Assembly (NCBI RefSeq): GCF_020283565.1 | Contig: NC_060064.1 | Span: forward strand, 4,672,001-4,736,000 | Length of the DNA stretch: 64,000 nucleotides | Reading direction: 5' to 3' | DNA from: Trifolium pratense | Lineage: Eukaryota; Streptophyta; Magnoliopsida; Fabales; Fabaceae | Part shown: one piece after another, positions 47,142-57,063 of the stretch | How the letters are laid out: every line of letters begins with the position of its first letter | Numbering within the stretch: position 1 is the stretch's first letter | Translations under genes and position numbers: made by a program | The notes under the pieces: model-generated | Told to the model about the DNA's origin: nothing | The model's database searches: none | Seen by the model: the letters and a program-made list of their open reading frames with translations, nothing else

Positions 47142-47839
47142 TTATATATAACATTCTTATAAATATTTTTACACAATAATTAAGTTTATAGTCTTTTGAT
47201 TCATAGTTTGTGTGCTTAGAATGTTCATTGTATTTTTTCTTTACATGTTCCTTTTACTTGTGACTAATTATTATATGTATCCCAATTGTTACAATTTTTT
47301 AATTCTTTATGCATGTGATTGTATTGTAGGCCATCTCAAATTAATTGTCCTTGTCCTTGTTTATGTTTGTGAGTTACTTTTGCCGCCTTACTAGTTATTT
47401 AAACATTGTCCGCGACTTAAGTAACGGATGAGTTTTTTTTTTTCCAAAACGCTGTATTTTTACACATTCGCTACTTAAGTTGCGGATGTATAAAAATAGG
47501 GCGCGCGAGTAATTAGTAGAATGATAAAAGTAACTCTGTTTATGTTATATGTTACTTACATGCTACGTCAATGTGATGTGAACATGTTCTTTTATGGTCA
47601 ATGTTTTTTTTTTTTGGTACACTTTTATGGTCCATGTTTACGCACTGAAATTTCTATTCAACAAACGGATTTTTTTTTTTGGGTAACAATACAGCTGTTG
47701 ATTGAGGGTTGGGATATCATGCAGTAACTACATGCTCACTGTATTGAATATAAGTCGTTGGATCTTAAATAAATGGTAGAGATTCATTGCGTATAACTGT
47801 GGGATATTTTACAATTTCCATTACATTCATACCTTATTT

Positions 47840-47883
47840 AACTCCTTAACCAGTGTCCTAGGGGCACTATTTAGCATTTTCCT
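47840..47883. repeat. Remnant of the MULE-derived MITE family
   Basis: CTTAACCAGTGTCCTAGGGG and TTTAGCATTTTCC resemble one end of the elements at 8845 and 32180. The other end is not found nearby. Confidence 0.4.
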
Positions 47884-47898
47884 TATATTTTTTGATCG

Positions 47899-48326
47899 TG
47901 TTGACCAGAACGATGCGACTTCGCCGGCGTTTGCGGTGGTTGAGAGCGTTTGAGACCCCTGTTGGAGCGGAGGGGGGTTGTGTACCTGCAGGCACTCCGA
48001 CGCTCAAGTCAGTATGTGTGTAAGGTTTTCTTAGCTATAAAAAATGCGTACCTTGCAAATGAAGTGGAAATGCATATATATAGCCCCCAGCGCTGGGCTA
48101 AGGCCCTTGATGGCATTAATGGCCATCAAGTGGCTGCCGGAAAACGGCTAAGGAGCCATGATGTGCAGTTAATGCTCATCATTCCGGTGTCTTAGACGTT
48201 ACAGAAGCCATAGAGAAGTAGCCGTTGGTATCCCGAGCATTCATGGTGTGGCCGGTAGGTAAGGGTCAACTCGACTACACAAGCTCGTTGGAATGTGTAC
48301 CGAACTTCTAAGCTCGGCCCAGAACA
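47899..48326 (-). repeat. 3' LTR of the gypsy element (428 bp)
   Basis: Plus-strand ends are TGTTGACCAGAA and GGCCCAGAACA (TG...CA, TGTT/AACA inverted). On the minus strand a TATATATA box (48082-48075) is followed by the R-U5-like CTTGAGCGTCGGAGTGCCTG. The base boundary on the right is set by the adjacent polypurine tract. The five bases outside the left end are GATCG. Confidence 0.75.
48075..48082 (-). promoter_or_regulatory. LTR TATA box
   Basis: GGCTATATATATGC on the minus strand, about 175 bases before the LTR end. Confidence 0.65.
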
Positions 48327-48341
48327 GGAGCCCCCCAAGTT
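48327..48341 (-). other. Polypurine tract of the gypsy element
   Basis: The minus strand reads AACTTGGGGGGCTCC immediately before the LTR start TGTTCTGGGC. A G-run next to the 3' LTR is typical for this group. Confidence 0.65.
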
Positions 48342-48638
48342 GTTATGCTCTTTATTGAGGATAATAACTTTGGAGTCACCATCTGATGCTGTATGAGGGA
48401 AACGGCACTTCAGGAGCGTTTGCTCAATTTCTCGAGGAAATTTGAGCGATAACTCCCATGATCTGCTTGGTTGATAGTCAAGGCTTTCAGGTGAGTCTAC
48501 GCTATTTTCCAGAACAGTCAACTCTGGAGCTTGTGCACGTTAGACTAGTCAACCTTTGGGAATCGCAGCCGCCCATTTATTTGTTGTGGGCCTTTTAACA
48601 AAGGTATTGGGCTTTCTTGAAAAGAGGCAAGTTTTTCT

Positions 48639-48646
48639 TATAAATA
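48639..48646 (+). promoter_or_regulatory. TATA box of the first antisense gene
   Basis: CTTATAAATACC lies 43 bases upstream of the ATG at 48689, opposite to the direction of the element. Confidence 0.55.
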
Positions 48647-48688
48647 CCTTGCTGCTTTTTCTAACCCTTGTGTTTTTAGGCAAGCAAG

Positions 48689-49012
48689 ATGGAACGGCAG
48701 AATACCAAAGAAGTTGCTGATAAGAAGAGTTCTCACAAAGGAAAGGGAACCACGCCAAGCCGGCCTCAACCCCCTCGCCGGTCTGTTCGTTTGAGGCGTC
48801 CCACAAAGGCTAAGTTTGAGATGATCGTACTTTCTTCCGATTCCTCTGACTTGGATGAGACCGATGAAGATTATGCTGAGTTCCTGAAGGTGTATAAGCC
48901 TGAGGATTCATACCCTCAAGTTTCAGCCTCTAGCGGCGAGGAAGGTTCTCAGAAGACGGTGGAATCCAAGCCTGTAGTCGTAGTGGAAGTTGATTCGGAT
49001 GACGAGCAGTAG
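48689..49012 (+). CDS. Antisense ORF 1 of the Tat element: 107-aa protein with basic N-terminus and SUMO-interaction-like motifs
   Basis: The first 50 residues are Lys/Arg-rich (KKSSHKGKG, PPRRSVRLRRPTKAK) and look like a nuclear localisation signal. Then FEMIVLSSDSSDLDETDED fits the pattern of a SUMO-interacting motif: a hydrophobic core followed by Ser and acidic residues. The C-terminus KPVVVVEVDSDDEQ is a second such motif. No enzyme domain is seen and no homologue is recognised. It is encoded opposite to gag-pol, with its own TATA box, between the polypurine tract and the larger antisense gene. The function is not known; nuclear action and SUMO binding are inferences from motifs only. 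Confidence 0.6.
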   Translation: MERQNTKEVADKKSSHKGKGTTPSRPQPPRRSVRLRRPTKAKFEMIVLSSDSSDLDETDEDYAEFLKVYKPEDSYPQVSASSGEEGSQKTVESKPVVVVEVDSDDEQ

Positions 49013-49564
49013 ATGCTCGTTCCCCTTTTCCCCTTTGCTTCCTGATTTGTATTTTGGCTTTCCGCCCTTTATAATAATAATAATAAAGTTGATTGTTTCT
49101 AGTCTTTTTCTTTCGAAATTCACAATTATTGATCTGCACATTTTATCGCGGGCATACATTTTATCGCGAGCATGCGTTTGGTTTCGAGCGTTTACCAACA
49201 CCGTAGGCATCGTAAAGGATCCCTTTGATTTCGCCGAAAATCTCGGATGGCCGTGTCGCACGTTATCCTCCGAGATCATCGCGTGTTGATTTTCGCGAGA
49301 TTTGCGTGCAGGTGGAAGTGATTTGAAGGGACGAGTCGTTTCGTTTCCTTGCGCCACGTGTGTGAGCTACCCAAATAGCACTTGAGTGGCTATTTGAAAT
49401 GTTTCAAATTCCGAGGCTTTGTCTGGGCCGTTGGATTTTCGCGCCTTTTGGTTTTTTGGGAGGGCGCTTCTGGATCGTTGGATTGTTTCCTATCGCACCC
49501 GTTGGATTAAAGCAACGGTCCAGATTCGAGGAGGCGTGACCTGGTGTATGCGGTCGCATTTGTC

Positions 49565-49572
49565 TATATATA
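49565..49572 (+). promoter_or_regulatory. TATA box of the second antisense gene
   Basis: TCTATATATATGAGG is followed about 40 bases later by a pyrimidine-rich leader (about 49600-49752) that ends at a GTAAGT-type donor (CAAG|TAAG-like context near 49752). Confidence 0.55.
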
Positions 49573-50138
49573 TGAGGAAGGATGATTTTTTCGAAACTTT
49601 ACAGTTTCCTTGCATCCTTCGCTCAGTTTCTTCTCCTTCTCCTACCCTCTCCACCTTCCAAACTTCAAGCTTCGTGAGTTCAAGCTGTTTCTTTGGCGTG
49701 TTTCTTTGATTGTCTTCACTCCGAAGCTTTTTCATCCTTTCCATTGATCAAGTAAGTGTTTCCTTTTACTTTCTCTGGTTTGAATGGTCTGTTTGCCTGG
49801 TTAGGATAGATGTTTAATGGCTTGTCAAGGTCTTTTTAAGCAAAATTTTAGCGATTAAACTGCTTTAGACTTGGATGTTTTAGTCTTGGCCTTAGGTTGT
49901 TAGCGTAGTGCTTTTAGAAGCTTTATGCTGTAAGTGCACCCTTGTCTGGGTTTTTCGGCGCTCGTTTTTAGGGTTTTCGAATGGATTTCCCCCTTTGTTA
50001 TTGTTTCGCGTTTGTGGCGAATGGACGACCACGCGCTCGCTATTATCCACGCCCTTTCATTTGATTCGGCGGTGGAAGGGTGGATTTGATATTGCGAATG
50101 TCGAATTCACATTTCCTTCCTCTGCTTTCAGGTATCCG

Positions 50139-52217
50139 ATGGAGGGCGACCAACCTAGACCAGAAGAGGGCTTACCGCGTTTGTCTGTAGATATTTCGTG
50201 GGTAGCGAATGAGGTTCGAGAGACGCCCTCTATCTTCTCCGGGTGCACTGGTGGGCATAAGGAGATGTTTTACGAAGTGGAGGATCCTAGCGTTTCTCAT
50301 TGGGAGATTCGGGTTCCTCCCCTCGGCCGGAGAATATGCTCTAACTGGGGTTGGGGAACGATCCCAGTGTACCAGATTATTTTCGAGCACATGGGGTATC
50401 GCATGCCCTTTACAGACTTAGAGGTCGCTGTGTTCCGATATTTGAGGGTAACGCCGTCGCAGCTGCACCCAAATTCCATGGCCTTTCTTCGAGCGTTTCA
50501 GGTGACGTGCAAGTTCCTGAATATTGTTCCTACCCTGAAGCTGTTCTTCCATGCCTTTTTTCTCCAACGCTCGTGTCCCAAGGGCGAAAGGGCCAAAGGG
50601 AAGGCGTCTAAAAGTGGTCAAGTCTTGGAGGGTAGTAAGTTTGGCTGGGTATCCTTTAGACAGAGGAAAAGTTTTTTCCGCATATATGAAGATTCGATCC
50701 GGGGTTTTAAGGAGAGGTACTACGCTGTCCGTCCCATCACCTCGGAGGGATGGAAGCACGTTTGTTACCGAGGGCCCAAGAAAGATGCGCGCGGGGAGGT
50801 GGTCAGGGACCCGAGCGGTGTAGCGGTGGAGGCGGACTATGGGAGTTTTCCCTTTTATTGGAATAGGAGTCATTATGATCTTCTTCCTCGGGATTTAACC
50901 ATTACGAAATCCGACCTGAGCCCTGAGGAAGCGGCAGATTACAAGAGACTAGAAGACTATGTCGGGTCTTTTCCCCAGGTTTCCTTAGAGGATAGTAACG
51001 GTAACCTGATCCGAGATGAGGCGGGTCGCCCGCAAAAGGTTCCGAAGCTAATTGATACCAAGAGGCTATTGGCCTGTAAAACCGATGAGGATGTGGCCGC
51101 TTTTTTCCGTATGCTCGTACTTTGTGCTTTGTTATTTTGTTTTGCTTTTAGTTTTCCATCTGGTTTACTTTACTGATTTTCTTTTTCCTTCGTTTGTGCA
51201 GTTGAAATGTCGAGTGCTCAGGCAAGACTTCGTCAGGCTAAAACTGCCAAGAAAAAGATTATGGAAGCTGCTGGTGGTTCGCATTCAATGCCTGCTGGTG
51301 GTTCGCATTCAATGCCTGCCAATTCTTCAATTCAGCAAAATCCCAGTCCTTCACTCGAAATCATCGGAACCTCAGCGGAGAGACGTGTCCGTGAAGGGGA
51401 TACCGAAGACACGAATTCTTCTCGCCAGCGTCGTAGGGTGGATGATGTCGATGATCTCATGAACTCGACGTCAGGTCTCCACAAGCTCGAGCCCGGCAAA
51501 CCTGCAGCCCACTTTGTTTTCCCTCCTGTTTATGCTCATGACCCGATCTTTGATGACCAGACGGAAATCTCCATATCAGAGCCTGATTTCGGCATTCTTT
51601 CTTCCCTGGGACCAACTGCCATTAGAGCTGAGATCGCCAAGCATTCAGTGGCGATGTTCAAGCTTTTGGAGATGGTGACTTTCCTGAATGGTCGGGAATG
51701 CCATTACCTTCAGGAGAGGGATGCCGCTCTCACAAAGCTGAAGGAGGTCTCCTGTCAACTGAGCTCGAGTCAAGCCGCTTTCTCGGAGTATAAAAAGCAG
51801 TATGCTCTTCAGCTGGAAGTGCAGGAGTCCCTAAAGACTGTACAGGCAAAGCTGGAAGAGGTTACCAGAGAAAGGGATGCGTCTTTGGCGAAGATAGAAG
51901 AGCTGGAGGGTCAGATTCAGGAGTTGAAGCTGAAGGTGGATGAGCGCGCTAAGCAGGTGGTTCCCGAAGTCGTTGATGAGGAGGAGAAGGTCATAGATCC
52001 GGCTGGTGTTTATGCTGATTTTTCGCGAGCCCGTCTTGTTCAGACGATTATGGATCTGAACGACAGTATGATTGATGCTGCGAGTTCCCAGTTTGCCAAT
52101 GCCGTGGAGCAGTTGAAGATTGTGAATGCCGATAAGGATTTGATTGTTGAGGGTATAGATGAGGATAAGGTGGTGCTCGACGGAGCTATCGTCACCCCTC
52201 CCGAGGATGAGATGTAA
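50139..52217 (+). CDS. Antisense ORF 2 of the Tat element: spliced 661-aa protein (gypsy-type transposon-protein N-terminus plus coiled coil)
   Basis: Exons 50139-51108 and 51202-52217 join across a 93-bp GT-AG intron to exactly 662 codons. A leader intron (about 49753-50131, ending TTTCAG) precedes the ATG. Residues about 25-170 (VPPLGRRICSNWGWG, GYRMPFTDLEVAVFRYLRV, NSMAFLRAFQVTCKFLNIVP) resemble the plant 'putative gypsy-type transposon' (Transposase_28-like) domain, from memory of the family. From residue about 326 the second exon starts MSSAQARLRQAKTAKKK. It has a duplicated GGSHSMPA and a coiled coil at about 500-580. Such antisense ORFs are known in Tat elements but their role is not. 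The frame is intact, though an insertion partner splits gag-pol. An alternative is two unspliced ORFs. Confidence 0.75.
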
Positions 52218-52956
52218 TCTTATTTTTTTCTCTTGTAATTAATTTGCTTTCTTTTGGGCGCTTCGTTCGCCCTTTTGATGTATTTGACAACTATGGCCCC
52301 TCGTGGTCTTTATATTTCAGTACTTTTATTTATCCACCTGCTCTTTTACCTTTGTCTCGTCTAGATTTAGGCTTTGTATGGCGATGTTTTTAATTTCCTC
52401 CGAATGTTGAATCGATCGTTTGTATGCTCAATGCTTTTAGGTTCGTGCTTTGATTATATTTTCGTTATGACGACCTGTATGCTTGATGCTTTTGTTTGTT
52501 TGCGCTCGACCAATCTTGAGGTTTTTTTAACTTGGTAATTTTCCAAACATTCTATACGCCGAGCTACTCGTTTCTTCGCGCTAGTGTGTGTTCGGACGGT
52601 GGTCATCGTTGTGGTAGCTGGTACCGTTTAGATGCCGGGCTTAGAAGGTGCGGGGAACCATTCTAAGTGTTTGGAGATGTTAATCCAAACTAACAACGAG
52701 GAGAGGGGCTGTTGTTAAGCTTTCCTCCTCGGGGTGTGAACATCCCATCGCGAGCTGGGGTTCTACCGGGCGTGTACTATGACGATGGTGCTCCGTGGTC
52801 TAGAGCTTTCCTCGCCAACATCATCGAGCTCCAAACGTCTCGACTTTGTTTTAGATTTTAAGATTCATGCCCGTACCTAAGCACTCCTCCGTTGTATAGG
52901 CGTGTTTCTCATGGGCGAAGACACAGCCTTCGTTGAGGGATGGTTTTGACCTTCTC
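52218..52956. other. Gap between convergent antisense gene and pol, no gene seen
   Basis: About 740 bases between the 3' ends of antisense ORF 2 and pol. It contains no open frame of note and presumably holds both 3' UTRs. Confidence 0.5.
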
Positions 52957-55900
52957 TCAACTGTAGTATTGTTTGAGCTTTTCGGCATTCCAAGGTCGGG
53001 GAATTTCTTTTCCGTAAAGATCTTCCAAATAATAGGCACCGTTTTCGGTTTTGGCTCGAACACGATAAGGTCCCTCCCAATTTGCCGCGAGTTTACCTTC
53101 ACGAGAATCTTTTTGGTTGCGTCGGAGTACTAGTGTCCCAGCGTCAAATTCTCGCTTGATGACCTTTTTGTCATGCCGCTTTGCTATTTTTTGTTTCAAA
53201 GTAGCTTCTCGGAGGGCTGCGCCGTCTCGGAGTTCTTCCAAGAGGTCGAGCTCCTCTCTGAGCATTTCATGGTTGTCTTCCCCTTCGAGGGGTACTTCTG
53301 TTCGGAAGGAGGATGCTCCGGTTTCTACTGGAATTACGGCCTCTGTTCCGTACGTCAGTCGGAAAGGCGTTTCTCCCGTTGTAGAATGTGGAGTGGTTCG
53401 GTAAGACCAGAGTACGCTGTGTAGTTCCTCTGTCCATTTTCCTTTTGCTTCATCCAACCTTCTTTTGAGTCCTCGTAGTATAACCCTGTTCGCAGCTTCG
53501 GCTTGTCCGTTCGTTTGAGGGTGTTCGACAGAGGTGAAATGTTGGGTTGTACCTATTTTTGCCATAAATTCTCGCACTTTCTTGTCCGTGAATTGAGTCC
53601 CGTTATCTGTAATGACAACTTGAGGGATCCCAAATCTCGCAAGTATATTGCGTTTGAAGAATCGCAACACGTTGAATGTTGTGATGTGGGCGAGAGGTTC
53701 GGCTTCGATCCACTTCGTGAAGTAGTCGACAGCCACTATTAGGTATTTATTTTGTCCTGCTGCCGTTGGAAACGGTCCTAAGAGGTCCATCCCCCACCAA
53801 GAGAACGGCCACGGGGACGATAGCGTTCTTAGCTCGTTTGGAGGGGCCAAGTGCATATCCCCGTGACGTTGGCATTTGTCACATTTTTTGACATGCTCTT
53901 TTGCGTCTGCTTGCATGGTAGGCCAATAGAATCCTGCTCGCAAGGCCTTTCTGGCCAAGGAGCGTCCACCGATGTGTTGACCGTTTATTCCTTCGTGGAT
54001 CTCGCCGAGGATCGAGGCTACCTCGCTTTCCTCGACACACCTTAGCAGAGGGATGGAAAATCCTCGGCGGTACATTTTTCCATTTAGGATTACATATGCG
54101 CAGGCTCTCCTTTTTACCTTTGCCGCCTCCTTCTTACCAAGTGGGAGGTTTCCAGTGTTCAGAAATTCGAACACGGGTGTCATCCAGCTGTTGGCGTCGA
54201 TCTCGCATATCAGGAATACCTCGGTGGGTTTTACTATGCTTGGTTTGGATAGCGTTTCCTGAATAAGCGATTGATTTCCACCTTTCTTTTTCTTAGTGCT
54301 TGCGAGCTTTGATAAAATATCTGCTCTTGCATTGTGTTCGCGAGGAACGTGCTTGACTTCGGTTTGTCTGAATTTGGTTAATTTTTCTTTGATCAAGTTC
54401 AAATATTCCGTGAGTCGCTCGTCTTTTGTTTGGTATTCCCCGGTTATTTGTGATGCGACGAGTTGTGAATCCGTGAATATCTTAATTTCCTCGGCTTCCA
54501 TATCCTGAGCCAACCTTAAACCTGCCAAGAAAGCTTCGTATTCGGCTTGATTGTTTGTGGTTGGAAAGGCGAGTTCGAGTGAAACTTCTATGAGCACTCC
54601 CTCACCACTTTTGAGTATGATACCCGCGCCACTCCCTTGTGGATTCGAGGATCCATCTACGAAGATGGTCCATTTGTTTCTGTCCGGGGTGGATGGTGTG
54701 GTCATCTCGGCTATGAAGTCCGCTAGCACTTGGGCTTTTAGAGCCTTTCTGCTTTCGAAAAAGATTTCGAATTCGGACAACTCGAGCGACCATTTTAGCA
54801 TTCGTCCTGTCATATCTGGCCTCGCAAGGAGTTGCTTAATTGGTTGATCAGTTCGAACCACGATGGAGTGAGCTAAGAAATAGTGTCTTAGCTTCCTTGC
54901 GGCCATGACTACTGCTAAGGCCGTTTTTTCAATCTGTAAATACCGGAGTTCTGGTCCTTGCAGAGCCTTACTCACGAAATAGACGGGTTTTTGCCCTTGC
55001 TCGGTTTCTCTTATGAGAACGGCGCTGATGGACTCCGATGCTACGGCGAGATAAAGATATAATGTTTCCCCTTCGTTGGGTCGTGTTAGGACTGGAGGTT
55101 CGGATAGTGCTCGTTTTAAATGTTGTAGCGCATCCTCGCATTCCTTTGTCCATTCGAACGCGGATTCTTTTCGAAGTAATTTGAATAAAGGTAGCGCGTG
55201 TTGAGCGGATTTTGCGACAAAACGAGATAAGGCGGTGAGCATCCCGTTTAATGATTGGATAGATTTCTTTGAGTCCGGCGTAGGGAATTCAAAGAATGCT
55301 CTGCATTTATCGGGGTTAGCTTCGATTCCTCTTTCAGTTAAGTAAAACCCGAGGAATTTCCCAGCTTTTACGCCGAACGTGCATTTTTCAGGATTGAATC
55401 TCATGTTATACTTTCTCGCTTGGTCGAACACTCTTTTTAGATGGGCTGTATGATCGACTTCCTCTTCGGATTTGACGATCATATCATCCATGTAGACTTC
55501 GAGCATGTCACCGATTTCATTATTGAAGACTTTGTTCATCATCCTTTGGTATGTGGCGCCTGCGTTTTTAAGCCCGAAAGGCATTACGTTGTAATAATAA
55601 TTACCGGATTCGGTCATAAACGCTGTTTTCTTTTTATCGATTTCAGCCATTTTTATTTGATTATAACCCGAGTACGCATCCATAAATGATAGTAATTTAA
55701 ATCCTGATGAATTATCTACTAATTTGTCTATGTTAGGTAAAGGGTAAGCGTCTTTAGGGCAAGCCCTATTAAGATCGGTATAGTCAACACACATGCGCCA
55801 TTTTCCATTCGATTTCTTAACAAGTACAACATTGGATAGCCAGGTGGTATACCTAGCTTCCGAAATGAAATTTGCCTCGAGGAGGTCTTTTACAGCTTTT

Positions 55901-57063
55901 TCGGCAGCCTCCGCTTTTTCGGGAGACTGCTTCCTACGCCGCTGAACAACGGCACTAGCCCTAGGATCTAAAGTCAGCTGGTGACAAGCGACCTCAGGGT
56001 CGATACCAGGCATCTCTGCAGCGCTCCAGGCGAACAGTTCAGCATTGTCCTTAAGGCAGGCGATCAGCTGCTTTTTGACCAAGTCGGGGAGTCCAGTTCC
56101 AATCTCGATCCCTTTGAGGGGGTCTTCGCCCAAGGGCACCAGTTCGAAATCTCCGTCCGGGATGGGGCGGTAGATTTTCTTTTCAGCATCGGCGAGGTCC
56201 TTCTGTTTTTCTTCTTGATGCTCCTTTTTTGTGAGTCGAGCATCGATGTCGACGGAACCTCCAACAGTGTTTACCCCCGGATTTTTCTTTTCAGTTTTCT
56301 TGGGGGTTGCCACGGTGCTCAGATTCTTTGCCGCGGCCTCGAAGCATCTCCTCGCAGCAGCTATGTCGCCGTTGATGGTGGCGACCTGGCCGTCCGGTGT
56401 GTAGTATTTCAGCTTCAAGTGAACAGTGGACGACACAGCAAATAGCTCCGCTAAAGTAGTTCTGCCGATGATGCAGTTGTATAGCGAGGGACAGTCGACG
56501 ACCATGAATTGCGTCCTCACGGATTTCATAGCCTTTTCCTCGCCGAAGGTGACAATGAGGTCCACGTATCCCCAAGGTTTGGTAGTCGACCCATTGAACC
56601 CCTGAAGGTCGGGTCCTACATATGGAACCAAGTTCTTCTCCGACAGCTGTAGAGTTTTGAATAGCCCCGAGTACATTACGTCGCACGAGCTCCCCTGATC
56701 CACGAGGATGCGGTGGACGTCGAAGTTTGCCATGCGAGCCCTCACCAACAGTGGTATCTGATAGTTTGGTGAGCCCCCAGGAACTTCTGATTTGTAGAAG
56801 GCCAGCGGGTCGGAGTCTCCCTCAGGTTTGGTGACGGTGATGGGAGTCACCGAGCAAACGTTTTCCAGCTCCTCGAACTTTCTTTTTATCGATCCGAGGG
56901 TGATTTTGTTTAGCCCTCCACCTGTTATCACCAGTGCTTTTGGGAAATTTTCCCATGAGCCATTCATGTGGGCGTTGAAATGCCTCAGGAGTGCTCCCTC
57001 GTCTGACCCCGGGGATGGGAGTGGAATTTCAGGAGCTGAGATGGCAAGCGCCTGAGGGACGAT
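52957..57063 (-). CDS. Gypsy gag-pol polyprotein, 3' part (protease, RT, two RNase H, integrase)
   Basis: The frame is open from the copia insertion point (57063) to the stop at 52957. Counting from the first Met (56967), it shows protease VDQGSSCD (about 88), RT with CVDYTDLN (393) and YMDD (492), and a first RNase H with YLAVASES (640). A second, archaeal-type RNase H follows (WTIFVDGSSNPQGSGAG, 766 on; D833, D883). The integrase has an HHCC finger (HIGG...HVKKCDKC, 992-1033) and DDE residues near D1061, D1121 and E1157. The domain order protease-RT-RH-aRH-INT without a chromodomain is that of Tat elements. No internal stop or frameshift exists in over 1300 codons, so the copy is young. The upstream gag part is displaced beyond the window. 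Confidence 0.95.
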   Translation of the reverse strand: MVPQALAISAPEIPLPSPGSDEGALLRHFNAHMNGSWENFPKALVITGGGLNKITLGSIKRKFEELENVCSVTPITVTKPEGDSDPLAFYKSEVPGGSPNYQIPLLVRARMANFDVHRILVDQGSSCDVMYSGLFKTLQLSEKNLVPYVGPDLQGFNGSTTKPWGYVDLIVTFGEEKAMKSVRTQFMVVDCPSLYNCIIGRTTLAELFAVSSTVHLKLKYYTPDGQVATINGDIAAARRCFEAAAKNLSTVATPKKTEKKNPGVNTVGGSVDIDARLTKKEHQEEKQKDLADAEKKIYRPIPDGDFELVPLGEDPLKGIEIGTGLPDLVKKQLIACLKDNAELFAWSAAEMPGIDPEVACHQLTLDPRASAVVQRRRKQSPEKAEAAEKAVKDLLEANFISEARYTTWLSNVVLVKKSNGKWRMCVDYTDLNRACPKDAYPLPNIDKLVDNSSGFKLLSFMDAYSGYNQIKMAEIDKKKTAFMTESGNYYYNVMPFGLKNAGATYQRMMNKVFNNEIGDMLEVYMDDMIVKSEEEVDHTAHLKRVFDQARKYNMRFNPEKCTFGVKAGKFLGFYLTERGIEANPDKCRAFFEFPTPDSKKSIQSLNGMLTALSRFVAKSAQHALPLFKLLRKESAFEWTKECEDALQHLKRALSEPPVLTRPNEGETLYLYLAVASESISAVLIRETEQGQKPVYFVSKALQGPELRYLQIEKTALAVVMAARKLRHYFLAHSIVVRTDQPIKQLLARPDMTGRMLKWSLELSEFEIFFESRKALKAQVLADFIAEMTTPSTPDRNKWTIFVDGSSNPQGSGAGIILKSGEGVLIEVSLELAFPTTNNQAEYEAFLAGLRLAQDMEAEEIKIFTDSQLVASQITGEYQTKDERLTEYLNLIKEKLTKFRQTEVKHVPREHNARADILSKLASTKKKKGGNQSLIQETLSKPSIVKPTEVFLICEIDANSWMTPVFEFLNTGNLPLGKKEAAKVKRRACAYVILNGKMYRRGFSIPLLRCVEESEVASILGEIHEGINGQHIGGRSLARKALRAGFYWPTMQADAKEHVKKCDKCQRHGDMHLAPPNELRTLSSPWPFSWWGMDLLGPFPTAAGQNKYLIVAVDYFTKWIEAEPLAHITTFNVLRFFKRNILARFGIPQVVITDNGTQFTDKKVREFMAKIGTTQHFTSVEHPQTNGQAEAANRVILRGLKRRLDEAKGKWTEELHSVLWSYRTTPHSTTGETPFRLTYGTEAVIPVETGASSFRTEVPLEGEDNHEMLREELDLLEELRDGAALREATLKQKIAKRHDKKVIKREFDAGTLVLRRNQKDSREGKLAANWEGPYRVRAKTENGAYYLEDLYGKEIPRPWNAEKLKQYYS

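Larger units (their letters stand above)
47899..57063 (-). mobile_element. Ty3/gypsy Tat-lineage retrotransposon, partial (gag side cut off by a copia insertion)
   Basis: Reading from right to left, the element has a gag-pol frame, a 740-base gap, two plus-strand (antisense) genes, a polypurine tract and the 3' LTR. Dual RNase H domains and antisense ORFs between pol and the 3' LTR are known for the Tat group (Ogre/Retand-like). The gag end continues past the copia element inserted at 57064, outside the window. The GC content of 47.9-57 kb is clearly higher than that of the surrounding DNA. Confidence 0.9.

Noticed and set aside
53117..56686. Plus-strand ORFs of 60-154 codons within 53-57 kb
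   Set aside because: They are antisense shadows of the intact gypsy pol frame.
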